Source: Bacteroidia bacterium (GTDB lineage: Bacteria > Bacteroidota > Bacteroidia > J057). From it: 36,264 bases of DNA. The stretch covers positions 1 through 36,264 of the forward strand of contig JANQTF010000307.1 of the NCBI GenBank assembly GCA_030731845.1, in the 5' to 3' direction. Under the pieces are notes generated by a model. It saw only the letters and a list, made by a program, of their open reading frames with translations, was not told the origin of the DNA and did no database searches. Positions 1-8,704 of this stretch are shown here, in pieces. Positions within the stretch are counted from its first letter, which is position 1. Each line of letters opens with the position of its first letter. The translations under genes were made by a program, and so were the position numbers.

Positions 1-3000
1 CGGCTTCGCGTGCTTTTGGAAACAACATCCAGTTCACCTTCGACCTCCGCTACCTTCCTGATGAGCGAGGGCCCTACAACTTTGTGACCGCGCAGAACCG
101 GATTGATCCGGCTACCGGAAAGCTCCTTTTCCCGGATCAAAACTGGGCCGGGATCATGCGCGAGATCGACATCAACAATGACTTTGAAGCCACCAACGTC
201 GAGTTCATCGAGTTCTGGTTGATGGATCCTTACATGGATAACCAAACGCATCAAGGTGGTGAATTTTATTTCAACCTGGGGCTGGTGAGCGAAGATGTGC
301 TGCCCGACGAGGCGCTAAGCCGAGAAAATGGTTTGCCAGGGGCTGGTGATCCAGGCAACCTCAGGCCAACCGCCTATGGGCAAGTTGCCATCGGCAACCC
401 CCCTGTGAATGCATTTAGCAATGACCCGCTTGACAGGGTCCTACAAGATATCGGCCTCGACGGATTGAGTTCCGAGGATGAAAGAACCTTTTTCCAGCAA
501 AATTTCCTCAACCAACTTCAAGGCTTCCTCAGCCCAGCGGCTTTCGCACAGTTGGCCGAGGACCCCAGCTCCGACGACTTCATTCACTTTCGGGGCGAAA
601 CCTTTGAAAATGCAGGGACCGACGTGTCTATTCTCGATCGCTACCTGAAGTTCAACGGTCCGGAGGGCAACTCGCCTGTCAACGAGCAGCAAGACCAGAA
701 CCAAAACTTCACCACAACCGCTACACAGCAACCCGACACCGAAGACCTCAATGGTAATGGTTCGGTGAACTTTGCCGAGCAATACTGGGAATACAAAATC
801 AACCTTCGCCCGGGAGACCTCGTGCCTGGCAAAAATTATATCGTGGACCGTGTGGATACCGTGGTAAATGCCAACAACGTGCCGACTCGGGTAACCTGGT
901 ATCAGTTCAGGATTCCGCTGAACACGGGCCGTGCTGTCAACAACATTCCCAACTTCAAGTCGATCAACTTCATGCGGATGTATCTCTCTGGCTTTAAGGA
1001 AGAGGTCGTTCTGCGTATGACTGAGTTTCAATTTCTCTCTACCCAGTGGAGAAGATTTGCTGGCGACCTGAGTGCGGAGAATGTGGTGGTTTCTCCCCCG
1101 GAGCCTCCTTTTGCTTCCTTTGAGTTGGGTAGCCTTACCATCGAGCAAAATTCAACCAAACTGCCATTTAACTACGTGCTCCCTCCAGGCATTGAGCGGC
1201 AGGCACTCAATGGCAATACCGCTGTAGGATTTTTGCAGGATGAGCGCTCTCTCACCATGAAGGCCTGCGGCCTGGAAGACGGCGATGCAAGGGCCATGTT
1301 TAGAAATGTGAAGCACGACCTGCGCCAATACGATCGCATGCGCATGTTTGTGCACGCAGAACCCATCGAAGACGGCATTTCTCCCTCCAATTTCGAGGAG
1401 CGTGGCGACGCCACCGTGTTCATTCGCCTGGGACTCGACAACGATTTCAACTACTACGAATACGAAATTCCACTGACACCCTCCACACCTGGTCGCCCAT
1501 CAGACCCCTTCAACGTGTGGCTCGACAGCAACGAATTCGACTTTGAGCTACTCCTGCTGGCCCTGGCCAAAGAAGACCGCAACTCTGCTGGAACCGGACT
1601 CATTTACCGCCATGCTTACCGCGACAGCACCATGCCTCCCGGTCACATGATCTATGTAAAAGGAACTCCGAAACTCTCGGATGTGCGCAACATGATGATC
1701 GGGGTAAGAAATCCGGTAGATGGCAACCAAGACAAAGTCTGTCTCGAGGTATGGGTAAATGAACTTCGAATCACTAATTTTTCCAGCAAAAAAGGCTACG
1801 CAGCCAACTTCAACACCTCCATCACCCTGGCAGACCTCGGACGAATCAACGCAAGCGGAGCCTTCAAAACAGCGGGATTTGGGGCACTGGATCAAAAACT
1901 AAGCGACCGATCGCAGGAAGACAGCTATCGCTACGATATATCAGCTAACCTAAACCTCGACAAATTTTTCCCCAAAGACTGGGGCCTCAACCTGCCTGTG
2001 TATGCCACCTATGGTGAGCAGGTGATCAATCCCAAATTTGATCCACAGGAGGCAGACGTGAGCACCGAAAGGCTGCTGGAAAACCTTGATCCAGCTGATG
2101 CAAAGGTTCAACGCAAGGAAATTCAGGACTATCGGTTGACCAGATCAATCAGCATGAATAACTGGCGCCTCCAGCCCGGTGGGGCTGGAGGTGGTGGTGG
2201 TGGTGGCGGTGGCTCTCGTCCAGGCAGCACCGGCGGCAGACCTACCGGAGGCCGTGGAGAAGGCGGCGGCGGCGGTAGCAAAGCCCCCATGCCATGGAGC
2301 CCTGGCAATTTCGACTTTACCTATGCCTACAATGAGCAATTTGCCAGAAATGCCATTACTGCCAAGCGTTTCAATACGACCCACCGCGGTGCAGTCAATT
2401 ATCGCTACAACTTCCCGACAGTGAACCTGCAGCCATTCAAAAACCTAGAAAAGGTACCTGCCTTGAAGCAGCTTTCTATTTCCCCCCTGCCACAGTCATT
2501 TACCGCCAGTATGACTGGCAACCGCCAATTTGAAGAGCGTGCCCTCAGGCCCACGAGTGAGTTTGGAGGAGTGGTAGATCCGATTTTCGCCAAGAACTTT
2601 ATGGTCAACCGGAGCTATAACCTGACCTGGAACCTCATGCGAAGCCTCCAAATCACTTTCAACGCCAACAACGTGTCGAGGGTAGATGAGGTGCAGGGAT
2701 ACTGGGACACCGCCACGCAGCAAGAACGAGATTCTATCGGTCGCCTGATCGACAACCTGATCTACATTGGGAAAAATCCTGCCCTGGGCAAAGACAACCT
2801 GGTGAACATTGGCCGAACAACCAATTATCAGCACACCTTCAATGCCATTTATCAACTGCCATTCAGTCAGATAAAACCTCTAAACTGGATCAGCGGAAAT
2901 GTGAACTACAGCGGGGGATATCAGTGGATGCAAGCACCTGAAGTGAGCCAGGGACTAGGAGGAACGGTAAGCAACAACCAAAATATCCAGGCCAGCGGTC

Positions 3001-4658
3001 GCCTCGACCTCAACAGCCTCTATCGCAAGTCGAAATGGCTCAAGGACGTGATGGACCAAAGCTTGATCAAGCAGCCAGAGCCCGCACGCCCACCGGGCAG
3101 ACCAGCTCCGCGACCCGGTGAGCCGATCACCCGCCCACAGCCACCTGTAGCCGAGCAAGACTCTGTGCCAGATCCTTTCAAATACCTGAAAATCATTGGA
3201 AAAGAGGTGCTCAAGATTGGACTTTCGGTGAGGTCCATTGACCTCAACTACACCTCGAGCAGCTCCACTACCCTGCCTGGCTACCTGCCAAAAACCGACA
3301 ACTTTGGTCTGGACTGGGACTACGTGGACACCATGCAGGGGCGCAGAAGCCCGATTTTTGCGCCCACGCCGGGCTTTGTCTTCGGTAGCCAAAAAGACAT
3401 CAGGGGCCTCGCAGCAGAAAACAGGTGGATCACCCAAGACCCCACCCTCGCCAACGTGTTTCAGCAGATGAACAATGAGCAGTTGACAGGAAGGACCTCG
3501 GTCGAACTGTTCAAAGGATTCAGGATCGACCTGAATGCGACCCGCTCCATGAACCAGAATTTCTCGGAATTCTTCCGTTGGGATCCTACAGAAGGGGAAT
3601 ATGGGTCCTTTGACGAATTGCTCAACGGGGCCTTTACCATGTCATACGTCTTTATCGGGACGGCTTTCGAACCCAATGATGTCGAATCCGCAGTATTCGA
3701 CAAATTCTCCACCAACCGGATCACCATTTCCCGCAGGTTGTCAGAGCAACAATCCTTCACCGACAGCCTCAGCTATGTGGGAATTGTGGATGGTGGATTT
3801 GAGAATGGGTATGTAGGCACGTCTCCAGAGGTGTTGATTCCATCTTTGCTTTCTGCTTATGGCGTGCTGGATGAAAACAGGGTGAGCCTATCGCCCTTCC
3901 CCAAGATTCCGCTGCCAAACTGGTCGGTAAATTACAACCTGGTGAATGGCCTGCCATTCCTCAAAAAAACCTTCACCGCCCTCACGCTCAAGCATAGCTA
4001 TCGAGGAACTTACTCCGTGGGCAACTTTAGCAACAACCTTCGCTTTCAAGACTTCAATGGCGATGGAATCGCCGATGCGCCCAGATCGCTGGGAGAAGAC
4101 AGTCAGGGACGCTTGTTGGAAACCTATGTGTCAAGAGAAAATATCCAGGCGGTGCAAATCTCCGAGCAGTTTGCGCCACTGCTAGGCGTGAACGCTACCT
4201 TAAAAAACGGTGCCACCGCTCAGATTGATTACAAGATGGGGCGTCAGCTGACCTTCAATCTCGGCAACCTCCAAATGACCGAGATGCGCAATCAGGACCT
4301 CGCTGTGATGTTTGGCTACCGCAAAGACAAGGTCAACATTGTGTTTGACTTTGCCGGCAAGACCATCAACATGCAAAACAGCATGAACTTCAACCTGAGA
4401 GCCACCCTCCGTGACACCCGCGAGCGCCTCCGCACCCTGGGACCTACCGGAACGGCTCTTGATCCCGTTCTTCGCTCAGAGTACACGAGAGGAACCCTCA
4501 ACTTCATTCTCTCCCCTTCGATTGACTACACCGTCAATCGAAGGCTAAATGTGACGGTCTTCTTCGAGAAGAACATCAACAATCCCTACGTTTCCAATGC
4601 CTTCCGCACCTCTTTTACGAGTGGTGGTGTGAAGCTGAGGTTTACCCTGTCGAGCTAA
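1..4658 (+). CDS. sprA: SprA, T9SS outer-membrane translocon protein (C-terminal part)
   Basis: The reading frame is open from the left edge (codons begin at base 3), so the gene starts outside the window; about 1550 codons are visible. SprA homologues are usually about 2400 residues, so roughly the C-terminal two-thirds is present. SprA forms the very large single-chain beta-barrel through which T9SS cargo crosses the outer membrane. Seen here: the early LPDERGPYNF motif, SprA_N-like segments (NFMRMYLSGFKEEVVLRMTE, then MMIGVRNP and EVWVNELRIT), many alternating aromatic/polar strands, and a strand-like C-terminus ending FTLSS. Odd: a glycine-rich low-complexity stretch at 2170-2284 and a proline-rich stretch near 3070-3150 sit between barrel-like segments. 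A hairpin follows the stop. The window also encodes a T9SS cargo protein (31070-32713). Family assignment is confident; the true start cannot be seen. Confidence 0.93.
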   Translation, partial: ASRAFGNNIQFTFDLRYLPDERGPYNFVTAQNRIDPATGKLLFPDQNWAGIMREIDINNDFEATNVEFIEFWLMDPYMDNQTHQGGEFYFNLGLVSEDVLPDEALSRENGLPGAGDPGNLRPTAYGQVAIGNPPVNAFSNDPLDRVLQDIGLDGLSSEDERTFFQQNFLNQLQGFLSPAAFAQLAEDPSSDDFIHFRGETFENAGTDVSILDRYLKFNGPEGNSPVNEQQDQNQNFTTTATQQPDTEDLNGNGSVNFAEQYWEYKINLRPGDLVPGKNYIVDRVDTVVNANNVPTRVTWYQFRIPLNTGRAVNNIPNFKSINFMRMYLSGFKEEVVLRMTEFQFLSTQWRRFAGDLSAENVVVSPPEPPFASFELGSLTIEQNSTKLPFNYVLPPGIERQALNGNTAVGFLQDERSLTMKACGLEDGDARAMFRNVKHDLRQYDRMRMFVHAEPIEDGISPSNFEERGDATVFIRLGLDNDFNYYEYEIPLTPSTPGRPSDPFNVWLDSNEFDFELLLLALAKEDRNSAGTGLIYRHAYRDSTMPPGHMIYVKGTPKLSDVRNMMIGVRNPVDGNQDKVCLEVWVNELRITNFSSKKGYAANFNTSITLADLGRINASGAFKTAGFGALDQKLSDRSQEDSYRYDISANLNLDKFFPKDWGLNLPVYATYGEQVINPKFDPQEADVSTERLLENLDPADAKVQRKEIQDYRLTRSISMNNWRLQPGGAGGGGGGGGGSRPGSTGGRPTGGRGEGGGGGSKAPMPWSPGNFDFTYAYNEQFARNAITAKRFNTTHRGAVNYRYNFPTVNLQPFKNLEKVPALKQLSISPLPQSFTASMTGNRQFEERALRPTSEFGGVVDPIFAKNFMVNRSYNLTWNLMRSLQITFNANNVSRVDEVQGYWDTATQQERDSIGRLIDNLIYIGKNPALGKDNLVNIGRTTNYQHTFNAIYQLPFSQIKPLNWISGNVNYSGGYQWMQAPEVSQGLGGTVSNNQNIQASGRLDLNSLYRKSKWLKDVMDQSLIKQPEPARPPGRPAPRPGEPITRPQPPVAEQDSVPDPFKYLKIIGKEVLKIGLSVRSIDLNYTSSSSTTLPGYLPKTDNFGLDWDYVDTMQGRRSPIFAPTPGFVFGSQKDIRGLAAENRWITQDPTLANVFQQMNNEQLTGRTSVELFKGFRIDLNATRSMNQNFSEFFRWDPTEGEYGSFDELLNGAFTMSYVFIGTAFEPNDVESAVFDKFSTNRITISRRLSEQQSFTDSLSYVGIVDGGFENGYVGTSPEVLIPSLLSAYGVLDENRVSLSPFPKIPLPNWSVNYNLVNGLPFLKKTFTALTLKHSYRGTYSVGNFSNNLRFQDFNGDGIADAPRSLGEDSQGRLLETYVSRENIQAVQISEQFAPLLGVNATLKNGATAQIDYKMGRQLTFNLGNLQMTEMRNQDLAVMFGYRKDKVNIVFDFAGKTINMQNSMNFNLRATLRDTRERLRTLGPTGTALDPVLRSEYTRGTLNFILSPSIDYTVNRRLNVTVFFEKNINNPYVSNAFRTSFTSGGVKLRFTLSS
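2170..2284 (+). repeat. Gly-rich low-complexity insert / GGT microsatellite in sprA
   Basis: A run of GGT/GGC codons (densest at about 2187-2212) and a second run near 2266-2277 encode a glycine-rich linker of about 35 residues with scattered Pro, Arg and Ser. It lies just before a typical SprA strand segment (NFDFTYAYNE). Trinucleotide repeats of this kind can change length by slippage without breaking frame. Confidence 0.8.
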
Positions 4659-4693
4659 GAGTCTGTGATCACAAAAGTATGTAGGGGCCCTCA

Positions 4694-4728
4694 AAACGCA
4701 CTCTTTCCGATCTGGGGAGAGTGCGTTT
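4694..4728 (+). terminator. Hairpin downstream of sprA
   Basis: An 11-bp perfect inverted repeat (AAACGCACTCT at 4694-4704, AGAGTGCGTTT at 4718-4728) with a 13-nt loop begins 36 nt after the sprA stop. Only a short T run follows, so it may be a weak intrinsic terminator or a 3'-end-stabilising hairpin. Bases 4729-4924 contain nothing else I can name apart from the presumed promoter of the next gene. Confidence 0.6.
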
Positions 4729-4924
4729 GCGTATGTGGGAGGGATACATAAAACCATTCCTGCCAAAGAATGACGACTCAAGGCCCAGGTAAGATCATAC
4801 ATACCGAATAGTGGACCGATCGGGTTGTTGAAGCTTTTTATCCACCTCCAACAAGCTAGGGATTCACTAAAAGATTATTCAATTTTGTGACGTACCTATC
4901 ACCTGCTTATGCGCAACCTTAATT

Positions 4925-7900
4925 ATGAAGTTCTGGGACGGCATCATTGATGTGAACGAGATCCCCGCCATTTCGCCTCCAAAAAAACAAGACATCTGGA
5001 TCATGCGTGGGCTCATTGGTGTGGGCCTGATCACCATGACAGTTTTCGTCGTCTGGTTTTTTAAGGAACGTCATATTGGGAATCCTTTTTTGTTTTGGGC
5101 CCTGGCCATTGCTATCGGGTTCAAGCTCCTGAGGACCCTTCATGAGTGGTATCACTATGCTGGGGTGAGCGTGCCAGAGAGACCGGAATCAACCCGGGAA
5201 TGGACCGTGGATATGTTCACCACCTTTGTGCCTGGAGAGCCTTACTCCATGATCGTGGAAACCCTGACCGCCATGGTCAAGGTGCGATACCCACACACCA
5301 CCTATTTGTGCGATGAGGGAAATGACCCCTATCTCAAGCAAATTTGCGAAGAGCTTGGAGTGATTCATGTGTATCGGGGAACCAATAAATCGAATGCAAA
5401 GGCTGGAAACATCAATTATGCGCTGAAACAGGCCACCGGCGAAATAGCAGTGGTGCTAGACCCAGACCACGTGCCGGCGGAAGAGTTTCTGCATCAGGTG
5501 TTGCCTTATTTTGAGCAAGAAGACATCGGCTATGTGCAATCGGTGCAGGCCTATCACAATCGGGACGAGAGCTTCATTGCCAAGGGTGCTGCCGAGCAGA
5601 CCTACCATTTTTATGGCCCGATGATGATGTCGATGAATACCTATGGCACGGTGCAGGCCATCGGGGCCAACTGCGCCTTTCGCCGATCGGCGCTCGACTC
5701 TATCGGTGGCCACGCCGCCGGACTATCCGAAGACATGCACACCGCAATGCAGCTTCATGCCAAGGGCTGGAAATCGACCTATGTGCCCGAGGCACTCACA
5801 CGCGGGCAAGTGCCTGCCACCCTCAGCGCCTACTATCAGCAGCAGCTCAAGTGGACCCGGGGCTCTCTTGATCTGCTTTTCCACACAGTGCCAAAGCTCG
5901 TCAGAAACTTCACATGGCGGCAAGCGCTCCATTATTTCACGCTGCCTCTTTATTTCCTCTTTGGCCTGATCGCACTCATTGATTTGTCTATCCCGATCAT
6001 TTCGCTATTCACTTCAGAGGTACCTTGGCTGGTGGAGATGGATTTGCTACTGCAATATTCCTTGCCGCTTCTGGCCATTATCCTGGTGATCAGGCAATTT
6101 GCCCAGCGGTGGCTCCTTGAGCCTCACGAGCGTGGGATGCACGTGCTGGGAGGAACCCTCATGCTTGGTACCTGGTGGATTTTCCTGATCGGATTTATCT
6201 ACACCGTGATCGACAAAAAAGTTCCCTACATCCCAACGCCCAAAAATGATGACCCCAAAAATGAGCTTCGCCTCAGCATCCCCAACATAGCGGTCATGAT
6301 CATTTCGCTGGCTGCGATAGCCTACGGCCTGTCTCGCGACTGGAGCCCTTATATGCTGATGATGGCGGCTTTTGCCATGTCAAATGTATTGATGCTGGGG
6401 CTTGTGGTGCTCATGAGCCAGCAAAAAACCATGATGAAAGCCTATCAGGCGTTGTATGGCGGTGCATTTAACCCTTTGCGGGTAAACTGGTATGTATTTC
6501 GCCAACGATTTATCTATCAGCCATTGGGAAGTGCCTATATGGGGCTGGCGGTTGTTTTGTTGATCACCTTAGGGGTCACAGCCTTGCCTGCTCTTACCAA
6601 ATTCGACCCCGAAGACCTGAAGCCACCACGCATAAAAGAATCGGAGGGACGATATGTGGGATTAGGCAGCGCCGAAAAAATCGGGGATATCTCTTCTCAA
6701 CTTATCTCGATAGACCTCCCCCCAGATCCTGCCACCTGGGCCACGATTCCCACACAGACCACAAGCCTTCCTGTCAGAATTCCCCTGGTGTCGTGGAAGC
6801 CATGGGAAACCGATTCCTTGCCCAATGGCCAGTGGGCGAGCTACCAATCCATTGCAGAAGGAAACTGGGATGAGGTGTTTCTTCAAGGGTTTGAGGCACT
6901 CAACAGCCTCGGACTGCCTGTATATGTGGTGTTTGCGCCTGATCCCGACCGAATGAGGAAGGGCTGGACAGAGCTGCCAGAAAATGCTCCCAAATACTAC
7001 CTGCTTGCCTGGCAGCATCTGCGAAGCATGGCGCAAGCCGAAGGTCTGTATCAGCTCGTTTGGTTTCAGCAGGTATTTGGCAATGAAGCCATGTCGCGTT
7101 ACCTCTCCAAAGGAAAATATGCGGATGTAATCGCACTTTCGGGTGCCGCATCTGCGCCGGACGAAGTCTCTTTTGAAGGCAGGCTGCAAATCTTCCATCG
7201 CTTGTTTGGCCAGGATCCTACCTGGATCATGGATTTACAGCCAGGCAAGGACGCTGAGCTTGTTGTTGCCATGCTCGATCAGCAGACCCTGCAAGGTGTT
7301 AGTTGGAGTGGCGAGACAGCCATGGAAGAAAAAACGTGGAAGGATTATTTTTCTGACAAACATGCAGCCCCACGCCCACCCTTGGTAGCAGCCACCGCCG
7401 AAGGTGACCTTCATTTACCACTCGTCAAAACGTCAACGGCCACCGCTACCAAACGCTTGGTAGAAGTTTCGGAGGACACCTATTCTTTGGTAGTAAATGG
7501 AGAGCCATTTTACATCAAAGGCATTGCCTACAATCCCTCGCACGATTGGCGGGATGGATTTTATCCCCTCACCCGACCAGTATTAGAGGCTGATTTCCAC
7601 AAAATAAAAGCCCTGGGAGCCAATACCATCAGGCGCTATAGCCCAAGGATTTATGACTACAACCTGTTGCAAATTGCGGAAGAGCAAGAGCTCAAGGTGC
7701 TCTATGGCTTCTGGTTTGACCCAGAGGTGGACTATTTCCGCGATGTGGCCCAGGTGAAAAAATATAAACGCGAGGTGATCGACCGGGTGAAAGAGCTCAA
7801 AGATCGCAAAGCTGTGCTCGCATGGGGGGTCGGCAATGAGACCTGGGGGCTACTCAAGCATCATTTCCGAAAAACCTATTTGCCAACCGTGCGCATGGCC

Positions 7901-8704
7901 TATCTTCAGATGATCGAGGAAATTGTAGCAGAAATCCAGGAAATCGATCCGGCACGTCCCGTTTTTTCCAGTCTTGAGCACTCCGAGGATCTTCCCATGG
8001 GGCTCGCCTCTTATCGAGATCGGGTTCCATCTCTGGATTTCATTTCAGTGAATTCTTATTACGAAGGGCAACTCAAAGATCTTGATTCTCTGTGTGCTGC
8101 TCACTACCCCGACAAGCCCTACCTCGTGTCTGAGTTTGGACCAGAAGGCTATTGGGACCCCCGCTTCACTGCATTCAACGCGCTTGAGATGCCGCTTGAG
8201 CCTAGTTCCTATGAAAAAGCCGCTTCCTATCACGAGGACTGGACCCAATATGTGCTTCCCCACGCTGGAAAAAATCTTGGAGGCGTAGCATTCTGCTGGA
8301 TGGATAGAATGGAAGAAACCCTGACCTGGTTTGGTCTCACTGACAGTAAGGGCCGGATCAGGCCAGCTTACTACGCCCTGAAAAGTGCCTGGGCCGGGCA
8401 GGAGGAGTGGAGCTTCCCAGTACCGGAGGTGTTTCTGCCACAGACACAATACCCCTATGAAGGATTTGTGCTTCAGGGCACCATGGCGGAAAAATCCTTA
8501 TCTGGCCTGAATGTGGAGTGGGAAGTGAGAGAGGATCACATCCTTGCCCCGATTGAAGGGATCGAATATGGAGCCGGAAGCCTGCGCGCATGGCTTCCCG
8601 GTGATCAGCTCACACACGAGAAAGCCTACAGGGTCTATCTCACCCTCGTAGATTCCACCGGCACGTTTTCCACCTCCGCTTCATTGCCCATTTACTACCC
8701 ATGA
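4925..8704 (+). CDS. GT2 processive synthase fused to GH26-like and retaining GH TIM-barrel domains
   Basis: A 1259-residue membrane protein. Residues about 25-70 hold two membrane helices. Residues about 90-320 are a GT2 domain with cellulose-synthase-type signatures: D130 (LCDEGN), DPD at 179-181, SED at 268-270 and QQLKW at 306-310, the last a variant of Q(Q/R)xRW with Lys for Arg. Six or so membrane helices follow to about residue 560. Residues about 600-790 resemble a GH26 fold (SWKPWE, later a Tyr/Trp-rich AWQHL segment), but the expected catalytic Glu positions are not Glu. Residues about 850-1160 form a clan-A TIM barrel with acid/base E972 (GVGNETW) and nucleophile E1070 (LVSEFGPEGYW), followed by a beta-sandwich tail. 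Likely role: polymerise and export a beta-glycan, then trim or transglycosylate it in the periplasm. No PilZ domain is visible. The stop overlaps the next start as ATGA. The polymer made is unknown. Confidence 0.85.
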   Translation: MKFWDGIIDVNEIPAISPPKKQDIWIMRGLIGVGLITMTVFVVWFFKERHIGNPFLFWALAIAIGFKLLRTLHEWYHYAGVSVPERPESTREWTVDMFTTFVPGEPYSMIVETLTAMVKVRYPHTTYLCDEGNDPYLKQICEELGVIHVYRGTNKSNAKAGNINYALKQATGEIAVVLDPDHVPAEEFLHQVLPYFEQEDIGYVQSVQAYHNRDESFIAKGAAEQTYHFYGPMMMSMNTYGTVQAIGANCAFRRSALDSIGGHAAGLSEDMHTAMQLHAKGWKSTYVPEALTRGQVPATLSAYYQQQLKWTRGSLDLLFHTVPKLVRNFTWRQALHYFTLPLYFLFGLIALIDLSIPIISLFTSEVPWLVEMDLLLQYSLPLLAIILVIRQFAQRWLLEPHERGMHVLGGTLMLGTWWIFLIGFIYTVIDKKVPYIPTPKNDDPKNELRLSIPNIAVMIISLAAIAYGLSRDWSPYMLMMAAFAMSNVLMLGLVVLMSQQKTMMKAYQALYGGAFNPLRVNWYVFRQRFIYQPLGSAYMGLAVVLLITLGVTALPALTKFDPEDLKPPRIKESEGRYVGLGSAEKIGDISSQLISIDLPPDPATWATIPTQTTSLPVRIPLVSWKPWETDSLPNGQWASYQSIAEGNWDEVFLQGFEALNSLGLPVYVVFAPDPDRMRKGWTELPENAPKYYLLAWQHLRSMAQAEGLYQLVWFQQVFGNEAMSRYLSKGKYADVIALSGAASAPDEVSFEGRLQIFHRLFGQDPTWIMDLQPGKDAELVVAMLDQQTLQGVSWSGETAMEEKTWKDYFSDKHAAPRPPLVAATAEGDLHLPLVKTSTATATKRLVEVSEDTYSLVVNGEPFYIKGIAYNPSHDWRDGFYPLTRPVLEADFHKIKALGANTIRRYSPRIYDYNLLQIAEEQELKVLYGFWFDPEVDYFRDVAQVKKYKREVIDRVKELKDRKAVLAWGVGNETWGLLKHHFRKTYLPTVRMAYLQMIEEIVAEIQEIDPARPVFSSLEHSEDLPMGLASYRDRVPSLDFISVNSYYEGQLKDLDSLCAAHYPDKPYLVSEFGPEGYWDPRFTAFNALEMPLEPSSYEKAASYHEDWTQYVLPHAGKNLGGVAFCWMDRMEETLTWFGLTDSKGRIRPAYYALKSAWAGQEEWSFPVPEVFLPQTQYPYEGFVLQGTMAEKSLSGLNVEWEVREDHILAPIEGIEYGAGSLRAWLPGDQLTHEKAYRVYLTLVDSTGTFSTSASLPIYYP

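Noticed and set aside
2179-2424. Plus-strand ORF in another frame of the sprA glycine repeat
   Set aside because: It arises from the GGT repeat read out of frame as Val/Ala runs; the sprA frame is continuous across it.
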